A stretch of DNA of 64,000 bases from WHSW01 sp963740055. GTDB lineage: Bacteria; Actinomycetota; Thermoleophilia; Solirubrobacterales; 70-9. Under the pieces are notes generated by a model. It did not search any database and was not told the origin of the DNA. It saw nothing but the letters and a program-made list of their open reading frames with translations. A program made the position numbers and the translations under genes. Location of the stretch: positions 310,001 through 374,000 of the forward strand of contig CAVUCL010000004.1 of assembly GCA_963740055.1 (NCBI GenBank), read 5' to 3'. How positions within the stretch are numbered: position 1 is the first letter of the stretch; every line of letters begins with the position of its first letter. This document shows positions 40,673 to 48,746 of the stretch, one piece after another.

Positions 40673-41296
40673 CTACCGGCCGCCGTTGGCCGCGCCGCGC
40701 TCGAGCCCGCCGCAGATCGTGTCGACGACCATCTCGCGGGCGCGGTCGAAGTCGCCCTCGCCCGCCGGGATGAGCTCGAACACCCAGCCCGAGAGCAGCT
40801 GCTCGATCGCGCCGTAGAACCACATCGAGGCGAAGTCGGGGTCGACGTCGGCGCGGAAGTCGCCGCTCGCTTGCGCGTCGCGGACGATCTTCGAGATCAG
40901 GTCGTAGGCCTGGCTGATCTCGGGCAGGTGGATGCGTCCGAACGAGTTCGCGGCGCGGGTGACCTCGACGATGATCACCTGCATCAACTCCGGCTCGCGG
41001 CGGTAGGAATCGATGATGAACCCGGCGACCGCGTCGAGCTTCTCACGAGCCGGGATCGGCCGCCCGTCGACGTCCTCGATCGCCGCCAGGAGCAGCGACC
41101 AGCGCTCGACGAAGAGCTCGTTCAGGACCTCGTCCTTGGAGTCGAAGTAGTGGTAGACGAGCCCGTAGGCGACCCCCGCCTCCTTGGCGATGTCGGAGAC
41201 GCGGCAGGAGTGGAAGCCCTGGCGGGCGAAGACACGAATCGCCGCGTCGAGGATCTGACGGCGGCGGTCGACCGGTGGCGCCTTCGCCCCGGCCAT
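40673..41296 (-). CDS. TetR-family regulator
   Basis: A 207-residue repressor-type regulator. The N-terminal helix-turn-helix is ILDAAIRVFARQGFHSCRVSDIAKEAGVAYGLVYHYFDSK split over residues 12-52, which is the canonical TetR_N pattern. The C-terminal ligand domain (EKLDAVAGFIIDSYRREPELMQVIIVEV) resembles FadR/QacR-like members that sense acyl-CoA or hydrophobic ligands. It overlaps the nitrilase stop by one base (TGATG). A perfect 16-bp palindrome before the nitrilase gene is the likely autoregulatory operator, so the regulator probably controls its own operon. Confidence 0.85.
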   Translation of the reverse strand: MAGAKAPPVDRRRQILDAAIRVFARQGFHSCRVSDIAKEAGVAYGLVYHYFDSKDEVLNELFVERWSLLLAAIEDVDGRPIPAREKLDAVAGFIIDSYRREPELMQVIIVEVTRAANSFGRIHLPEISQAYDLISKIVRDAQASGDFRADVDPDFASMWFYGAIEQLLSGWVFELIPAGEGDFDRAREMVVDTICGGLERGAANGGR

Positions 41297-42126
41297 CAGG
41301 CCGTCACCTGCTCGGGCCAGCGGTAGGCCTGCGGGCGCCGGTTGGCCAGCGACGGCAGCGAGGCGCGGATCTCCGCCTGGCGCTCGAGGTCGAGGTCGGC
41401 GGCGACGAAGCACTCCTCGTCGCGCGCCTCGGCGAGCACGAGCCCCCAGGGGTCGACGATCACCGAGTGCCCGTAGGAGTCGTAGTGCGGCGGCGCCTCG
41501 CCGTACTGGCCGGCGGCGAGGACGAAGGCCTGGTTCTCGATCGCGCGCGCCCGCAGCAGCACCTCCCAGTGGTCGCGTCCGGTGGTCGCGGTGAAGGCCG
41601 AGGGGACCGTGAGCAGGCGCGCGCCCCGGATCGCGAGGATCCGGTAGAGCTCGGGGAAGCGCAGGTCGTAACAGACCGTGAGCCCGACCTCGACTCCGTC
41701 GACGGCGCCGGTGACGATCTCCTCGCCCGGCTGCTCGTGCGCGGACTCCCGGTAGGCGACCCCGCCGACGTCGACGTCGAACATGTGGATCTTGCGGTAG
41801 ACCGCGACCAGCTCGCCGCGGTCGTCGATCAGCGCCGAGGTGTTGAAGAGTCGCTCGGCGCCTGGCACCCGCTCGGCGACGCTGCCGGCGCAGACATGGA
41901 TCCCGAGCTCGCGCGCCCAGCCGCGGGCGAGCTCGATCGAGCTCCCCGACTCGAGCTCCTCCGCCCCGCGCTCGAGCTCGGCCGGGCCGCCGAGCAGGTT
42001 CCACTTCTCCGGCAGGACGACGAGCTCGGCCCCGTCGGCGGCGGCGGCACGGGCGAGCCGGTCCGCGACCTCGAGGTTGCGGTCCTTGTCGGCGTTCGAG
42101 TTGAGCTGGACTACGGCAGCGCGCAA
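41296..42126 (-). CDS. nitrilase-superfamily amidase
   Basis: Carbon-nitrogen hydrolase of 276 residues. The catalytic triad is visible: Glu in VVLPEKWN (about 41), Lys in YRKIHMFDVD (about 112) and Cys in VCYDLRFPELYR (about 150). The spacing and the KIHMFDV context fit the Nit1/Nit2 branch, which repairs deaminated glutathione or hydrolyses omega-amides. TTG 42126 is set by GGAGGAGAGA 5 bases upstream. First gene of a two-gene operon with the TetR regulator, behind a palindromic operator. Confidence 0.85.
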   Translation of the reverse strand: MRAAVVQLNSNADKDRNLEVADRLARAAAADGAELVVLPEKWNLLGGPAELERGAEELESGSSIELARGWARELGIHVCAGSVAERVPGAERLFNTSALIDDRGELVAVYRKIHMFDVDVGGVAYRESAHEQPGEEIVTGAVDGVEVGLTVCYDLRFPELYRILAIRGARLLTVPSAFTATTGRDHWEVLLRARAIENQAFVLAAGQYGEAPPHYDSYGHSVIVDPWGLVLAEARDEECFVAADLDLERQAEIRASLPSLANRRPQAYRWPEQVTA

Positions 42127-42148
42127 CGGGATCTCTCCTCCCCCTCCG

Positions 42149-42164
42149 TTGACTGATCAGTCAA
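42149..42164. promoter_or_regulatory. 16-bp palindromic operator (TetR)
   Basis: TTGACTGATCAGTCAA is a perfect palindrome directly after a TAGATT -10 box (minus strand, 42168-42163) and about 23 bases before the nitrilase start. A repressor bound here would block the promoter. Confidence 0.7.
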
Positions 42165-42215
42165 TCTAGCGCGTCAGGCGGCGCGCGGACGCGCTCTGAC
42201 GGGCCCGCCGGGTGC

Positions 42216-44810
42216 TCACCGCGGTTCGACGGCGAGCCGCTCGCGAGCGTCCGTGCTGCCGCCGGCTCGCGCGTCGCCGGTGCGGCGCAACGCGACCAGC
42301 GCGGCGTCGTCCTGGCGCGCCTGCGCACCGAAGCTCGCGAGCGCGGCGCGGACGCGGTCGACGGCGAGCTCCGGGGTCTCGCAACCGGCCAGCCCGCGCT
42401 GCAGCCGCTCGGTGCCGAAGCGCTCGCCGCTGTCGTGGCGGGCCTCGATCACCCCGTCGGTGTAGACGATCAGCTGCTCTCCGGCGGCGACCTCGACCAG
42501 CTCCGGCTCCCAGATCGGGTCGTCGACCACCCCCAGCAACGGACCCGGCTCGCCGACCGGTTCGGCGGTGCCGTCGCGGAGCAGGAGCGGATGCGGGTGT
42601 CCGGCGAGGTAGACGCGGACAGCCGTCTCGCTCGCCTCCGAATCCGGGAGCAGCAGCAGCGCCACCGAGCAGAGCGCGGCGTCGTCGCGCCCGCGCAGGT
42701 TCTCGTCGAGCACGTAGAGGCCGCGGCAGGGATCGCCCGACAGCGATCCGGCGGTGCGGATCGTGTGCCGCGCCTCGGCTGTGAGCGCGGCCGCGGCGGC
42801 GCCCTTGCCGGAGACGTCGCCGAGCACGACCGCCCAGCCGTCGTCGACGCGGAAGACCTCGTAGAAGTCGCCTCCGACCTCGTTTATCTCCCCCGCCGGC
42901 TCGTACAGCGTCGCCACCTCCCAGCCCGGCATCCGCGGCAGGCTCGGCGGCAGCAGCTCGCGCTGGAGCGCGTCGGCGACCCGGACTCGCTCGGCGGCGA
43001 CGCGAGCGTTCTCGACCGCGAGCGCGGCGCGGCGCGCGATCTCGACCGCGACCGTGAGGTCGTCCTCGTCGAACAGCCGCGATCCGGTGTGGTTGATGAA
43101 CGTCAGCGCTCCCGTGGTCACCCCGGCCGCGGTCATCGGCGCGATGATCACCGAGCCGACGTCCATCTCGCGCAGGGCGCCGAGGTGCGACTCGTCGGTC
43201 GCGAGATCGCGCAGGCGGCCGTCGTCGATCGCCACCAGATGGGTCTCCCCCTCGCGAATCGCTCGCGCCAGCGGGGTGTCGCTGTCGAGCCGGATCGGAA
43301 AGCGTTCCCGGACGCGGCCGAGGGCGCGGAAGCGCTCCGGGTCGCGATGGGCGCCGGCGGCGCGCTCGACGATCCCGTCCGCGCCGGCGCGGTCGACCGA
43401 GCACCAGTCGGCGAACTCGGGCACCACGAGCTCCGGGATCCGCTCCAGCGTGCGCTCGTAGTCCTGCGCGTGGGTGAGCAGCTCGCCGGTGCGGGCGAGC
43501 AGGCGGTTGGTGAACTCGGCGCGCTTGACCTCGGTCACGTCCTCGATCGCCGTCACCGAGTAGAGGACGTCGCCGGTCGGGCCGTTGATCGCCCGCGCCT
43601 TGGTCCGCATCCAGCGCTCGCGCCCCGATTCGCGCTCGATCACGCGGAGGGTCAGCGGAGCCGCCGGCCGGCCGCTAAGCGCCCGTCCAGAGAGTGCCGC
43701 CGCGCCGACCTCGCGACCGGCCTCGTCGCGGATCACGAACCGCTCCGAGATTCGCGTGCTCGGACTCGCCACCGCCTCCTCCGAGGTCTCGTACCCAAGC
43801 GTGCGCGCGGCCGCCGGATTGGCGAACAGGAGCTCGCCGCCGGGTCCGTGGATCACCACCGCCTCGTCGAGGATCGACATCACCGTGTCCATCCGGCGCT
43901 CGACGCTCTCGAGGTCCGAGAACAGTCCCGCGTTGTCGAGCGCGAGTCCGATCCTGCTCGCGAGGATCTGGGCGAAGCGCACGTCCTCGGCGACGTAACG
44001 GCGGCCCGACCAGCCGACCAGCAGCGTCAGCGTGCCGAGGTTGCGGTCGCGGGCGCGGATCGGGGCGACGATCGACGAGCGGAGCTCGAGCGAGCGCAGG
44101 AAGTCGAGGTCCTCCGGCGAGGTCGCCATCCGGCGCAGCTCCTCGTCGGCCATCCGGGGCCACCAGCGGGGGATGTCGCGCCACGCGCGCTCGACCCGCA
44201 CCAGCCAGTCCGGCAGGTTCGGCGCCCGCCGGCGCATCCCCTCCGCGACCTGGACGGCGTCCCCGCGGCCGTCGGCCCGGGCCGCGATCCGGGTCACGCG
44301 GCCGTCGTGGATAGCGTCGACGAGGCAGATGTCGGCGAGCGCCGGGACGATCTCCTCGATCACCCGCGAGAGCGTCTCGTCGAGCGGCAGCGAGCCGTCG
44401 GCGACCGCGCCGACCGCGTCGAGCAGCCGCATGCGCTCCGAGCGCCCGCGGCTGCGGGTCCGCAACCACGCACCGCCGACGGCGATCGCGCTCCCGAACG
44501 TGATCACCGAGATCCGCACGAACTGCTCCGGGTCGTCGACGCTCATGTTCCAGCCGGGGCTGGCGACCGCGCAGGCGACCGCGAGCAATCCGACGAAGGC
44601 GGTGGCCCCGGGCCCGGCGAGCAGCGCGGTCACGAACGGGGCGGCGACGTAGGTGCCGACGATCGCCGCCGCCTCGCTCTCGAGCACGATGTCGGCGCCG
44701 ACGCAGACCGCGAGCGCGGCGAGCCCCGCCGCGAGCCCGAGGCGCTCCGCGGCGACGCGCTCGGCGGCCTTTCGGCCGCGCTGGCGCAGTTGGCTCTCCG
44801 GATCGTCCAT
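42216..44810 (-). CDS. membrane sensor PP2C phosphatase (SpoIIE/RsbU-like), GAF-PAS-GAF
   Basis: An 864-residue sensor phosphatase. It starts with three or four membrane helices (about 25-115), then a GAF domain (about 130-290, with SSIVAPIRARDRNLGTLTLL), a PAS domain (about 300-430, with SILDEAVVIHGPGGELLFANPAA), a second GAF (about 450-610) and a C-terminal SpoIIE-type phosphatase: GGDFYEVF, LGDVSGKG, YTDGVIEARHDSGERFG and QDDAALVAL carry the metal-binding aspartates. It should dephosphorylate an anti-sigma-factor antagonist in response to a signal; the STAS gene next to it is the obvious candidate. The divergent STAS gene and a SigB-family sigma gene lie within 2 kb. An anti-sigma kinase is not in the window. 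Confidence 0.9.
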   Translation of the reverse strand: MDDPESQLRQRGRKAAERVAAERLGLAAGLAALAVCVGADIVLESEAAAIVGTYVAAPFVTALLAGPGATAFVGLLAVACAVASPGWNMSVDDPEQFVRISVITFGSAIAVGGAWLRTRSRGRSERMRLLDAVGAVADGSLPLDETLSRVIEEIVPALADICLVDAIHDGRVTRIAARADGRGDAVQVAEGMRRRAPNLPDWLVRVERAWRDIPRWWPRMADEELRRMATSPEDLDFLRSLELRSSIVAPIRARDRNLGTLTLLVGWSGRRYVAEDVRFAQILASRIGLALDNAGLFSDLESVERRMDTVMSILDEAVVIHGPGGELLFANPAAARTLGYETSEEAVASPSTRISERFVIRDEAGREVGAAALSGRALSGRPAAPLTLRVIERESGRERWMRTKARAINGPTGDVLYSVTAIEDVTEVKRAEFTNRLLARTGELLTHAQDYERTLERIPELVVPEFADWCSVDRAGADGIVERAAGAHRDPERFRALGRVRERFPIRLDSDTPLARAIREGETHLVAIDDGRLRDLATDESHLGALREMDVGSVIIAPMTAAGVTTGALTFINHTGSRLFDEDDLTVAVEIARRAALAVENARVAAERVRVADALQRELLPPSLPRMPGWEVATLYEPAGEINEVGGDFYEVFRVDDGWAVVLGDVSGKGAAAAALTAEARHTIRTAGSLSGDPCRGLYVLDENLRGRDDAALCSVALLLLPDSEASETAVRVYLAGHPHPLLLRDGTAEPVGEPGPLLGVVDDPIWEPELVEVAAGEQLIVYTDGVIEARHDSGERFGTERLQRGLAGCETPELAVDRVRAALASFGAQARQDDAALVALRRTGDARAGGSTDARERLAVEPR

Positions 44811-44884
44811 CTCTGCCCGTGCCGGCAGATCGCGCCGGCAGCGCTGAATCTAGCGCCTGGGCTGCACCCGCACGCGCGATTTCA

Positions 44885-44914
44885 TTGCCGAGGGGCGATC
44901 CGCAGCGCTAAGAT
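44885..44914 (+). promoter_or_regulatory. -35/-10 promoter of STAS gene
   Basis: TTGCCG (44885-44890), 18 bases, TAAGAT (44909-44914). This gives a leader of about 75 bases with GAAGGA before TTG 44998. Confidence 0.5.
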
Positions 44915-44997
44915 CGCCCTCCGGCGCCGATCCGGCCATCGGCGCGGGCCGCAACCGCGCTCGGCCACCCACCGATCCACAGAGAAGGACTACTCCT

Positions 44998-45360
44998 TTG
45001 ATCCCCCCGTTCAGTGTGAAGGCCGCGAACGAACCCGGCCTGCACACGGTCACGGTCCTCGGCGAGCTCGACCAGGGAACGGCGCCTGAGCTGCGCGCCG
45101 TGCTCTCCGAAGCCGTCGGCGGCGCGCCCAACGGTGTCCTCGTCGACCTCAGCGACTGCAACTTCATCGACTCGACCGGGCTCAGCCTGCTGGTCGAGGC
45201 CAAGCGCCGGCTCGCCGACGACCAGCGCGGGTTCGGGGTCTGCTGCCCGGACGCCGACGTGCGCCGGCTGCTCGAGCTGACCGGGATCGACGAGGCCGTC
45301 GGCCTCTTCGACACCCGCGACGAGGCCGCCGCCGCGCTCGCCTCCGGCTCTCGGACCTAG
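44998..45360 (+). CDS. STAS-domain anti-sigma factor antagonist
   Basis: A 120-residue single STAS domain (SpoIIAA/RsbV family). The phosphorylatable serine is in FIDSTGLSLLVEAKRRL (Ser59). The strand VTVLGELDQGTAPELRAVL and GVLVDLSDCN complete the fold. In its unphosphorylated state it binds the anti-sigma kinase and frees the sigma factor. It starts at TTG 44998 with GAAGGA 8 bases upstream. It is divergent from the PP2C phosphatase gene and close to the SigB-family sigma gene, which supports a partner-switching circuit. Confidence 0.9.
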   Translation: MIPPFSVKAANEPGLHTVTVLGELDQGTAPELRAVLSEAVGGAPNGVLVDLSDCNFIDSTGLSLLVEAKRRLADDQRGFGVCCPDADVRRLLELTGIDEAVGLFDTRDEAAAALASGSRT

Positions 45361-45369
45361 CGACCCCGG

Positions 45370-45948
45370 CTAGCCGACCGTCGCCTCGCGCTGGCGATCG
45401 TGGACCCCTTCGGCGATCTCCTCGACCAGCTTCTCGTTGAAGGCGTCGAGGTCGTCCGGTCGGCGGCTCGTGACCAGGCCGGCGTCGACGTGCACCCGCT
45501 CGTCGACCCAGGTGCCGCCGGCGTTGCGAATGTCGGTCTGCAGGCTCGGCCACGACGTCAGCGTCCGGCCAGCGACCACGCCGGCCTCGACCAGGGTCCA
45601 CGGCGCATGGCAGATCGCCGCCACCGGCTTGCCGGCCTCGAAGAACGCGCGCACGAAGCCGACCGCGTCGGTGTCGGTGCGCAGGATGTCCGGGTTCGCG
45701 ACCCCGCCCGGGAGCACCAGCGCGTCGTAATCGCCCGCGTCGGCGTCCGCGGCCGCGACCCCGGCCTCGAACGTGTCGCCCTTGTCCAAGTGCTCGAAGC
45801 CCTGGACCTCGCCCTGCTGCGGGGCGATCAGCACCGGCTCGCCTCCGGCCTCCTCGACCGCCTGCCAGGGGCTGGTGAGCTCGACCTGCTCGACCCCTTC
45901 GTTGGCGACCAGGAAGGCCACCTTCCTGCCCTCGAGTTGCTCCGACAT
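45370..45948 (-). CDS. DJ-1/PfpI-family protein (YhbO-like)
   Basis: A 192-residue DJ-1/PfpI protein. The nucleophile cysteine is in AAICHAPWTLVEAG and the family glutamate in NEGVEQVELTSPWQAVEEAGG. Members act as deglycases, chaperones or glyoxalases against carbonyl stress. The ATG at 45948 has GAGGAGG 7 bases upstream. GGGTAA occurs about 40 bases further up, but its -35 match (GTGA) is poor, so SigB control is only a guess. It lies between the STAS gene and the sigma factor gene. Confidence 0.85.
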   Translation of the reverse strand: MSEQLEGRKVAFLVANEGVEQVELTSPWQAVEEAGGEPVLIAPQQGEVQGFEHLDKGDTFEAGVAAADADAGDYDALVLPGGVANPDILRTDTDAVGFVRAFFEAGKPVAAICHAPWTLVEAGVVAGRTLTSWPSLQTDIRNAGGTWVDERVHVDAGLVTSRRPDDLDAFNEKLVEEIAEGVHDRQREATVG

Positions 45949-46007
45949 GCTCGACCTCCTCTGCGATTGCTTGCCTTGCCGGTTCGTTACCCGCCCGGCA
46001 CCGGCGA

Positions 46008-46802
46008 TCACGACGCCGGCTCGCGCGACGGGGGCGGCGGCCCCTCGGCCTGTTCGCCGCGGACCGCCGAGAGCAGCTTCCACAGTGCCTTGCGGCTGAT
46101 CCGCGAGACCTGCATCTGCGAGACCCCGAGGCGGCGCCCGATCTCCTGCTGGGTCAGGTCCTCGCCGAAGCGCATCCGCAGCACCTCGCGCTCGCGCTGG
46201 GTGAACCCGGCGCCGGTCGAGGCGAGTTCGGCCTCGACCCGGTCGTAGCCGAGCTCGGGGTCGCCGATCGTCTCCACCGTCGGCATCGAGTCCTCCTCCG
46301 CGAGCCGGGGCGCGTCGAGCGAAACCGCCCGACGGGCGTGACTCGCCTCGAGCGCCTCCAGCACCTCCTCGACCTCGAGCCCGAGTCGCTCGGCGATCTG
46401 CCGCGGGGTCGGGAATTGCCCGAGCTCCTCGGCGAGCGCGCTGGTCGCCTTGTCGACCTGCATCGTCAGCTCCTGCAGGCCGCGCGGCAGCCGCACGGTC
46501 CAGACGTGATCGCGAAAGTGGCGCCGCAGCTCGCCGAGGATCGTCGGCACGGCGTAGGCGGTGAACGGTCGTCCGCGCTCGGGGTCGAAGCCGTCGATCG
46601 CCTTCACCAGCCCGAGGTTCGCGACCTGCACCAGGTCGTCGACCGATTCGGTCTGGCGCCGGTAGCGAAGTGCGAGCGAGCGCGCGAGGCCGATGAAGCG
46701 GTTGACGAGCTCGTCGCGCAACTCGGGGGAGCGCGTCCGAGCGTATTCGCGCAGCAGGGCCTGCTCGTCACGCAGCCCGACTGGGTGGCTGATAGCCGCC
46801 AT
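46008..46802 (-). CDS. SigB/SigF/SigG-family RNA polymerase sigma factor
   Basis: Group 3 sigma factor of 264 residues. Region 2 is ESVDDLVQVANLGLVKAIDGF and RGRPFTAYAVPTILGELRRHF, binding the -10 element; region 3 has PTPRQIAERLGLEVEEVLEAL; region 4 has LTQQEIGRRLGVSQMQVSRISRKAL, the -35 helix-turn-helix. The close spacing with the PP2C and STAS genes marks it as the general stress or morphology sigma factor under partner switching. GAAGGGACGG precedes ATG 46802. No anti-sigma kinase of the RsbW type is present here. A matching promoter lies before the DUF4235 operon. Confidence 0.9.
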   Translation of the reverse strand: MAAISHPVGLRDEQALLREYARTRSPELRDELVNRFIGLARSLALRYRRQTESVDDLVQVANLGLVKAIDGFDPERGRPFTAYAVPTILGELRRHFRDHVWTVRLPRGLQELTMQVDKATSALAEELGQFPTPRQIAERLGLEVEEVLEALEASHARRAVSLDAPRLAEEDSMPTVETIGDPELGYDRVEAELASTGAGFTQREREVLRMRFGEDLTQQEIGRRLGVSQMQVSRISRKALWKLLSAVRGEQAEGPPPPSREPAS

Positions 46803-46984
46803 GGGTCCGTCCCTTCGATTCGGATCGACTAGCGACGGACCGCCCCTCGAACGATGAGGTGGATTGCTTCCTGCGGCATGGTCGCCTTGAGCTATTCGCT
46901 AGTGGAGGACCCGAACCGAGTCGTCCCCTTGGGCTGAGTGGACAGTACCCGCCCGGCCCCGGCGCCGAAACATGCTGCGGGCTC

Positions 46985-46990
46985 TACGGT
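46985..46990 (+). promoter_or_regulatory. -10 box, leaderless promoter
   Basis: TACGGT ends 6 bases before ATG 46997. It decides that start over the in-frame ATG at 46859. The rest of the gap from 46803 shows nothing recognisable. Confidence 0.5.
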
Positions 46991-46996
46991 GAGCGG

Positions 46997-47983
46997 ATGG
47001 CACCGGTCCCTGAGAGCGCGTTCGTCACCGGGGGATCGGGGTTCATCGGCCGGCGGTTGGTGGCGCGGCTGGTCGCGGGCGGCTGCCGGGTGCGCGCCCT
47101 GGCCCGATCGGCATCCTCGCGGGCGGTCCTCGACGGGCTCGGCGCCGAGCCGGTCCCCGGCGACCTCTCCGACATGGCGGCGATGGCGACCGGCGCCGAG
47201 GGCTGCGAGACCGCCTTTCACCTCGCCGCGCACCTCGGCCAGTGGGGCCCGCGCGAGGAGTTCGTCGCCGCGAACGTCACCGGGACCCGCAACGCGCTCG
47301 AGGCTTGCCGGATCGCCGGCACCGGGCGCTTCGTCCATTGCGGCACCGAGGCCGCGCTGCTCGCGGGCGAGCCGTTGCGCGGCGTCGACGAGTCGGCGCC
47401 GCTGCGGCCCGACTCGAAGGCGCTCTACGCGGCGACCAAGGCGGAGGCCGAGCTCGCGGTCCGAGCCGCCTCCGACGACCGGCTCGCGACCGTGGTCGTC
47501 CGCCCCCGCCTCGTCTGGGGCGCCGGCGACACGACGCTGCTGCCGGAGATCGTCGCCGCGGTGCGGGCGGGGAAGTTCGCCTGGATCGGCGGCGGCCGGC
47601 ATCTGACCGCGACGACGCATGTCGACAACGTGGTCGAGGGCCTGCTGCTCGGCGGCGAGCGCGGCGCCCGCGGCGAGGCCTACTTCGTCACCGACGGCGA
47701 GCCGGTCGTCTTCCGCGAGTTCGTCTCCGAGCTCCTGCGCACGCAGGGGGTCGAGCCGCCGACGCGCTCGGTGCCGGTCGCTCTCGCGCGGGCGCTGGCC
47801 GCGAGCTCCGAGACCGCCTGGCGCCTGCTGCCGCTCGGCGGCGAGCCGCCGCTGACGCGGCTCGCGCTCTGGCTCTCCTCGCAGGAGTGCACGATCGAGA
47901 TCGCGAAGGCACGCGCGGAGCTCGGCTACGAGCCGGTCAGGTCGCGCTCGGACGGGCTCGCCGAGCTCAGCGCGTCCGCCTGA
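46997..47983 (+). CDS. extended SDR, 3-beta-HSD/epimerase-like
   Basis: NAD(P)-dependent extended short-chain dehydrogenase of 328 residues. The Rossmann motif is FVTGGSGFIGRRLVARL (residues 8-24), followed by NVTGTRNALEACRIAG and the catalytic YAATK (about 142-146). GRHLTATTHVDNVVEGLLLG and EAYFVTDGEPVVFREFV match the 3-beta-hydroxysteroid dehydrogenase / sterol-reductase branch. The substrate is unknown. It is convergent with the MerR gene with 1 base between stops. Confidence 0.8.
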   Translation: MAPVPESAFVTGGSGFIGRRLVARLVAGGCRVRALARSASSRAVLDGLGAEPVPGDLSDMAAMATGAEGCETAFHLAAHLGQWGPREEFVAANVTGTRNALEACRIAGTGRFVHCGTEAALLAGEPLRGVDESAPLRPDSKALYAATKAEAELAVRAASDDRLATVVVRPRLVWGAGDTTLLPEIVAAVRAGKFAWIGGGRHLTATTHVDNVVEGLLLGGERGARGEAYFVTDGEPVVFREFVSELLRTQGVEPPTRSVPVALARALAASSETAWRLLPLGGEPPLTRLALWLSSQECTIEIAKARAELGYEPVRSRSDGLAELSASA

Positions 47984-47984
47984 C

Positions 47985-48746
47985 TCACCCGCCTCGCGCT
48001 GCCTCGAGCGTGGCGACGAGAAGCTTCGTGTGCAGGGCGCCGATCAGGTCGTTGAGCGGCCCGACGCCCGCCTCGACGATCTCGATCGCGCGGTCGGGAT
48101 CGAGATCGCCGGCGAGCCGCTCGGTGAGGACGCGCACCTCCTCGGCGACCAGCGGCTCCAGCGCCCGCTTGTAGCGCAGCGTGTCGTAGACGGTGAAGCC
48201 GAGGCTCTCGTCGTAGCCGCCGGCGCGGAAGCGCCCGATCGCCTCGATCACGCGGACGTCGGATGGCGAGTAGCCGTCGACGTCCGGGGTCAGCACCCCG
48301 ACCTCGGCCATGCGCTCGAGCACCTCGGCCGGGACCTCGTATCGCCGCTCGACCTCGGCCGCCGGGATCCGCTCGCGCTCGCCCGCCAAAGCCCGGTCGA
48401 GGATCCGGTCCTCGAGCTCGATCATCGCCCGCAGCCGCTCGGGCTCGGCGTCGCCGCGGGCGAGCAGGTCGCGGATCACGCGCAGGGGCATGAACCGCTC
48501 CTCCTGCAGCTGCTTGATCAGGCGGATCCGCTCGACCGACTCGGGCCGGTAGTAGGCCATGTTGCGCGAGGTCCGCACCGGCTCCGGCAGCAGGCCCTCG
48601 CGCAGGTAGTGGCGCACGGTGGCGACCGGGACCTCGGCCCGCTCCGCGAGCTGTGAAATACGCAAGAGGGAATCACTGCCCGTTGCCTCCTCAGCTCCGC
48701 TTCCGGGGGCAACGGGGTTGCTTGAGGGACGACTCGTCGCGCTCAT
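47985..48746 (-). CDS. MerR-family transcriptional regulator
   Basis: A 253-residue MerR-type regulator. The helix-turn-helix with wing is LLRISQLAERAEVPVATVRHYLREGLL and MAYYRPESVERIRLIKQLQEERFMPLRVI, at about residues 27-85. The effector domain is long and helical with no metal-binding cysteines, so it probably senses a small organic or CoA-linked ligand. The first ~25 residues are a disordered serine/proline/glycine stretch. ATG 48746 overlaps the CaiB-type gene's stop (ATGA), so it is the last gene of the acyl-CoA operon and its likely regulator. A 19-bp inverted repeat before the operon (53190-53208) is a candidate site. Confidence 0.85.
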   Translation of the reverse strand: MSATSRPSSNPVAPGSGAEEATGSDSLLRISQLAERAEVPVATVRHYLREGLLPEPVRTSRNMAYYRPESVERIRLIKQLQEERFMPLRVIRDLLARGDAEPERLRAMIELEDRILDRALAGERERIPAAEVERRYEVPAEVLERMAEVGVLTPDVDGYSPSDVRVIEAIGRFRAGGYDESLGFTVYDTLRYKRALEPLVAEEVRVLTERLAGDLDPDRAIEIVEAGVGPLNDLIGALHTKLLVATLEAARGG

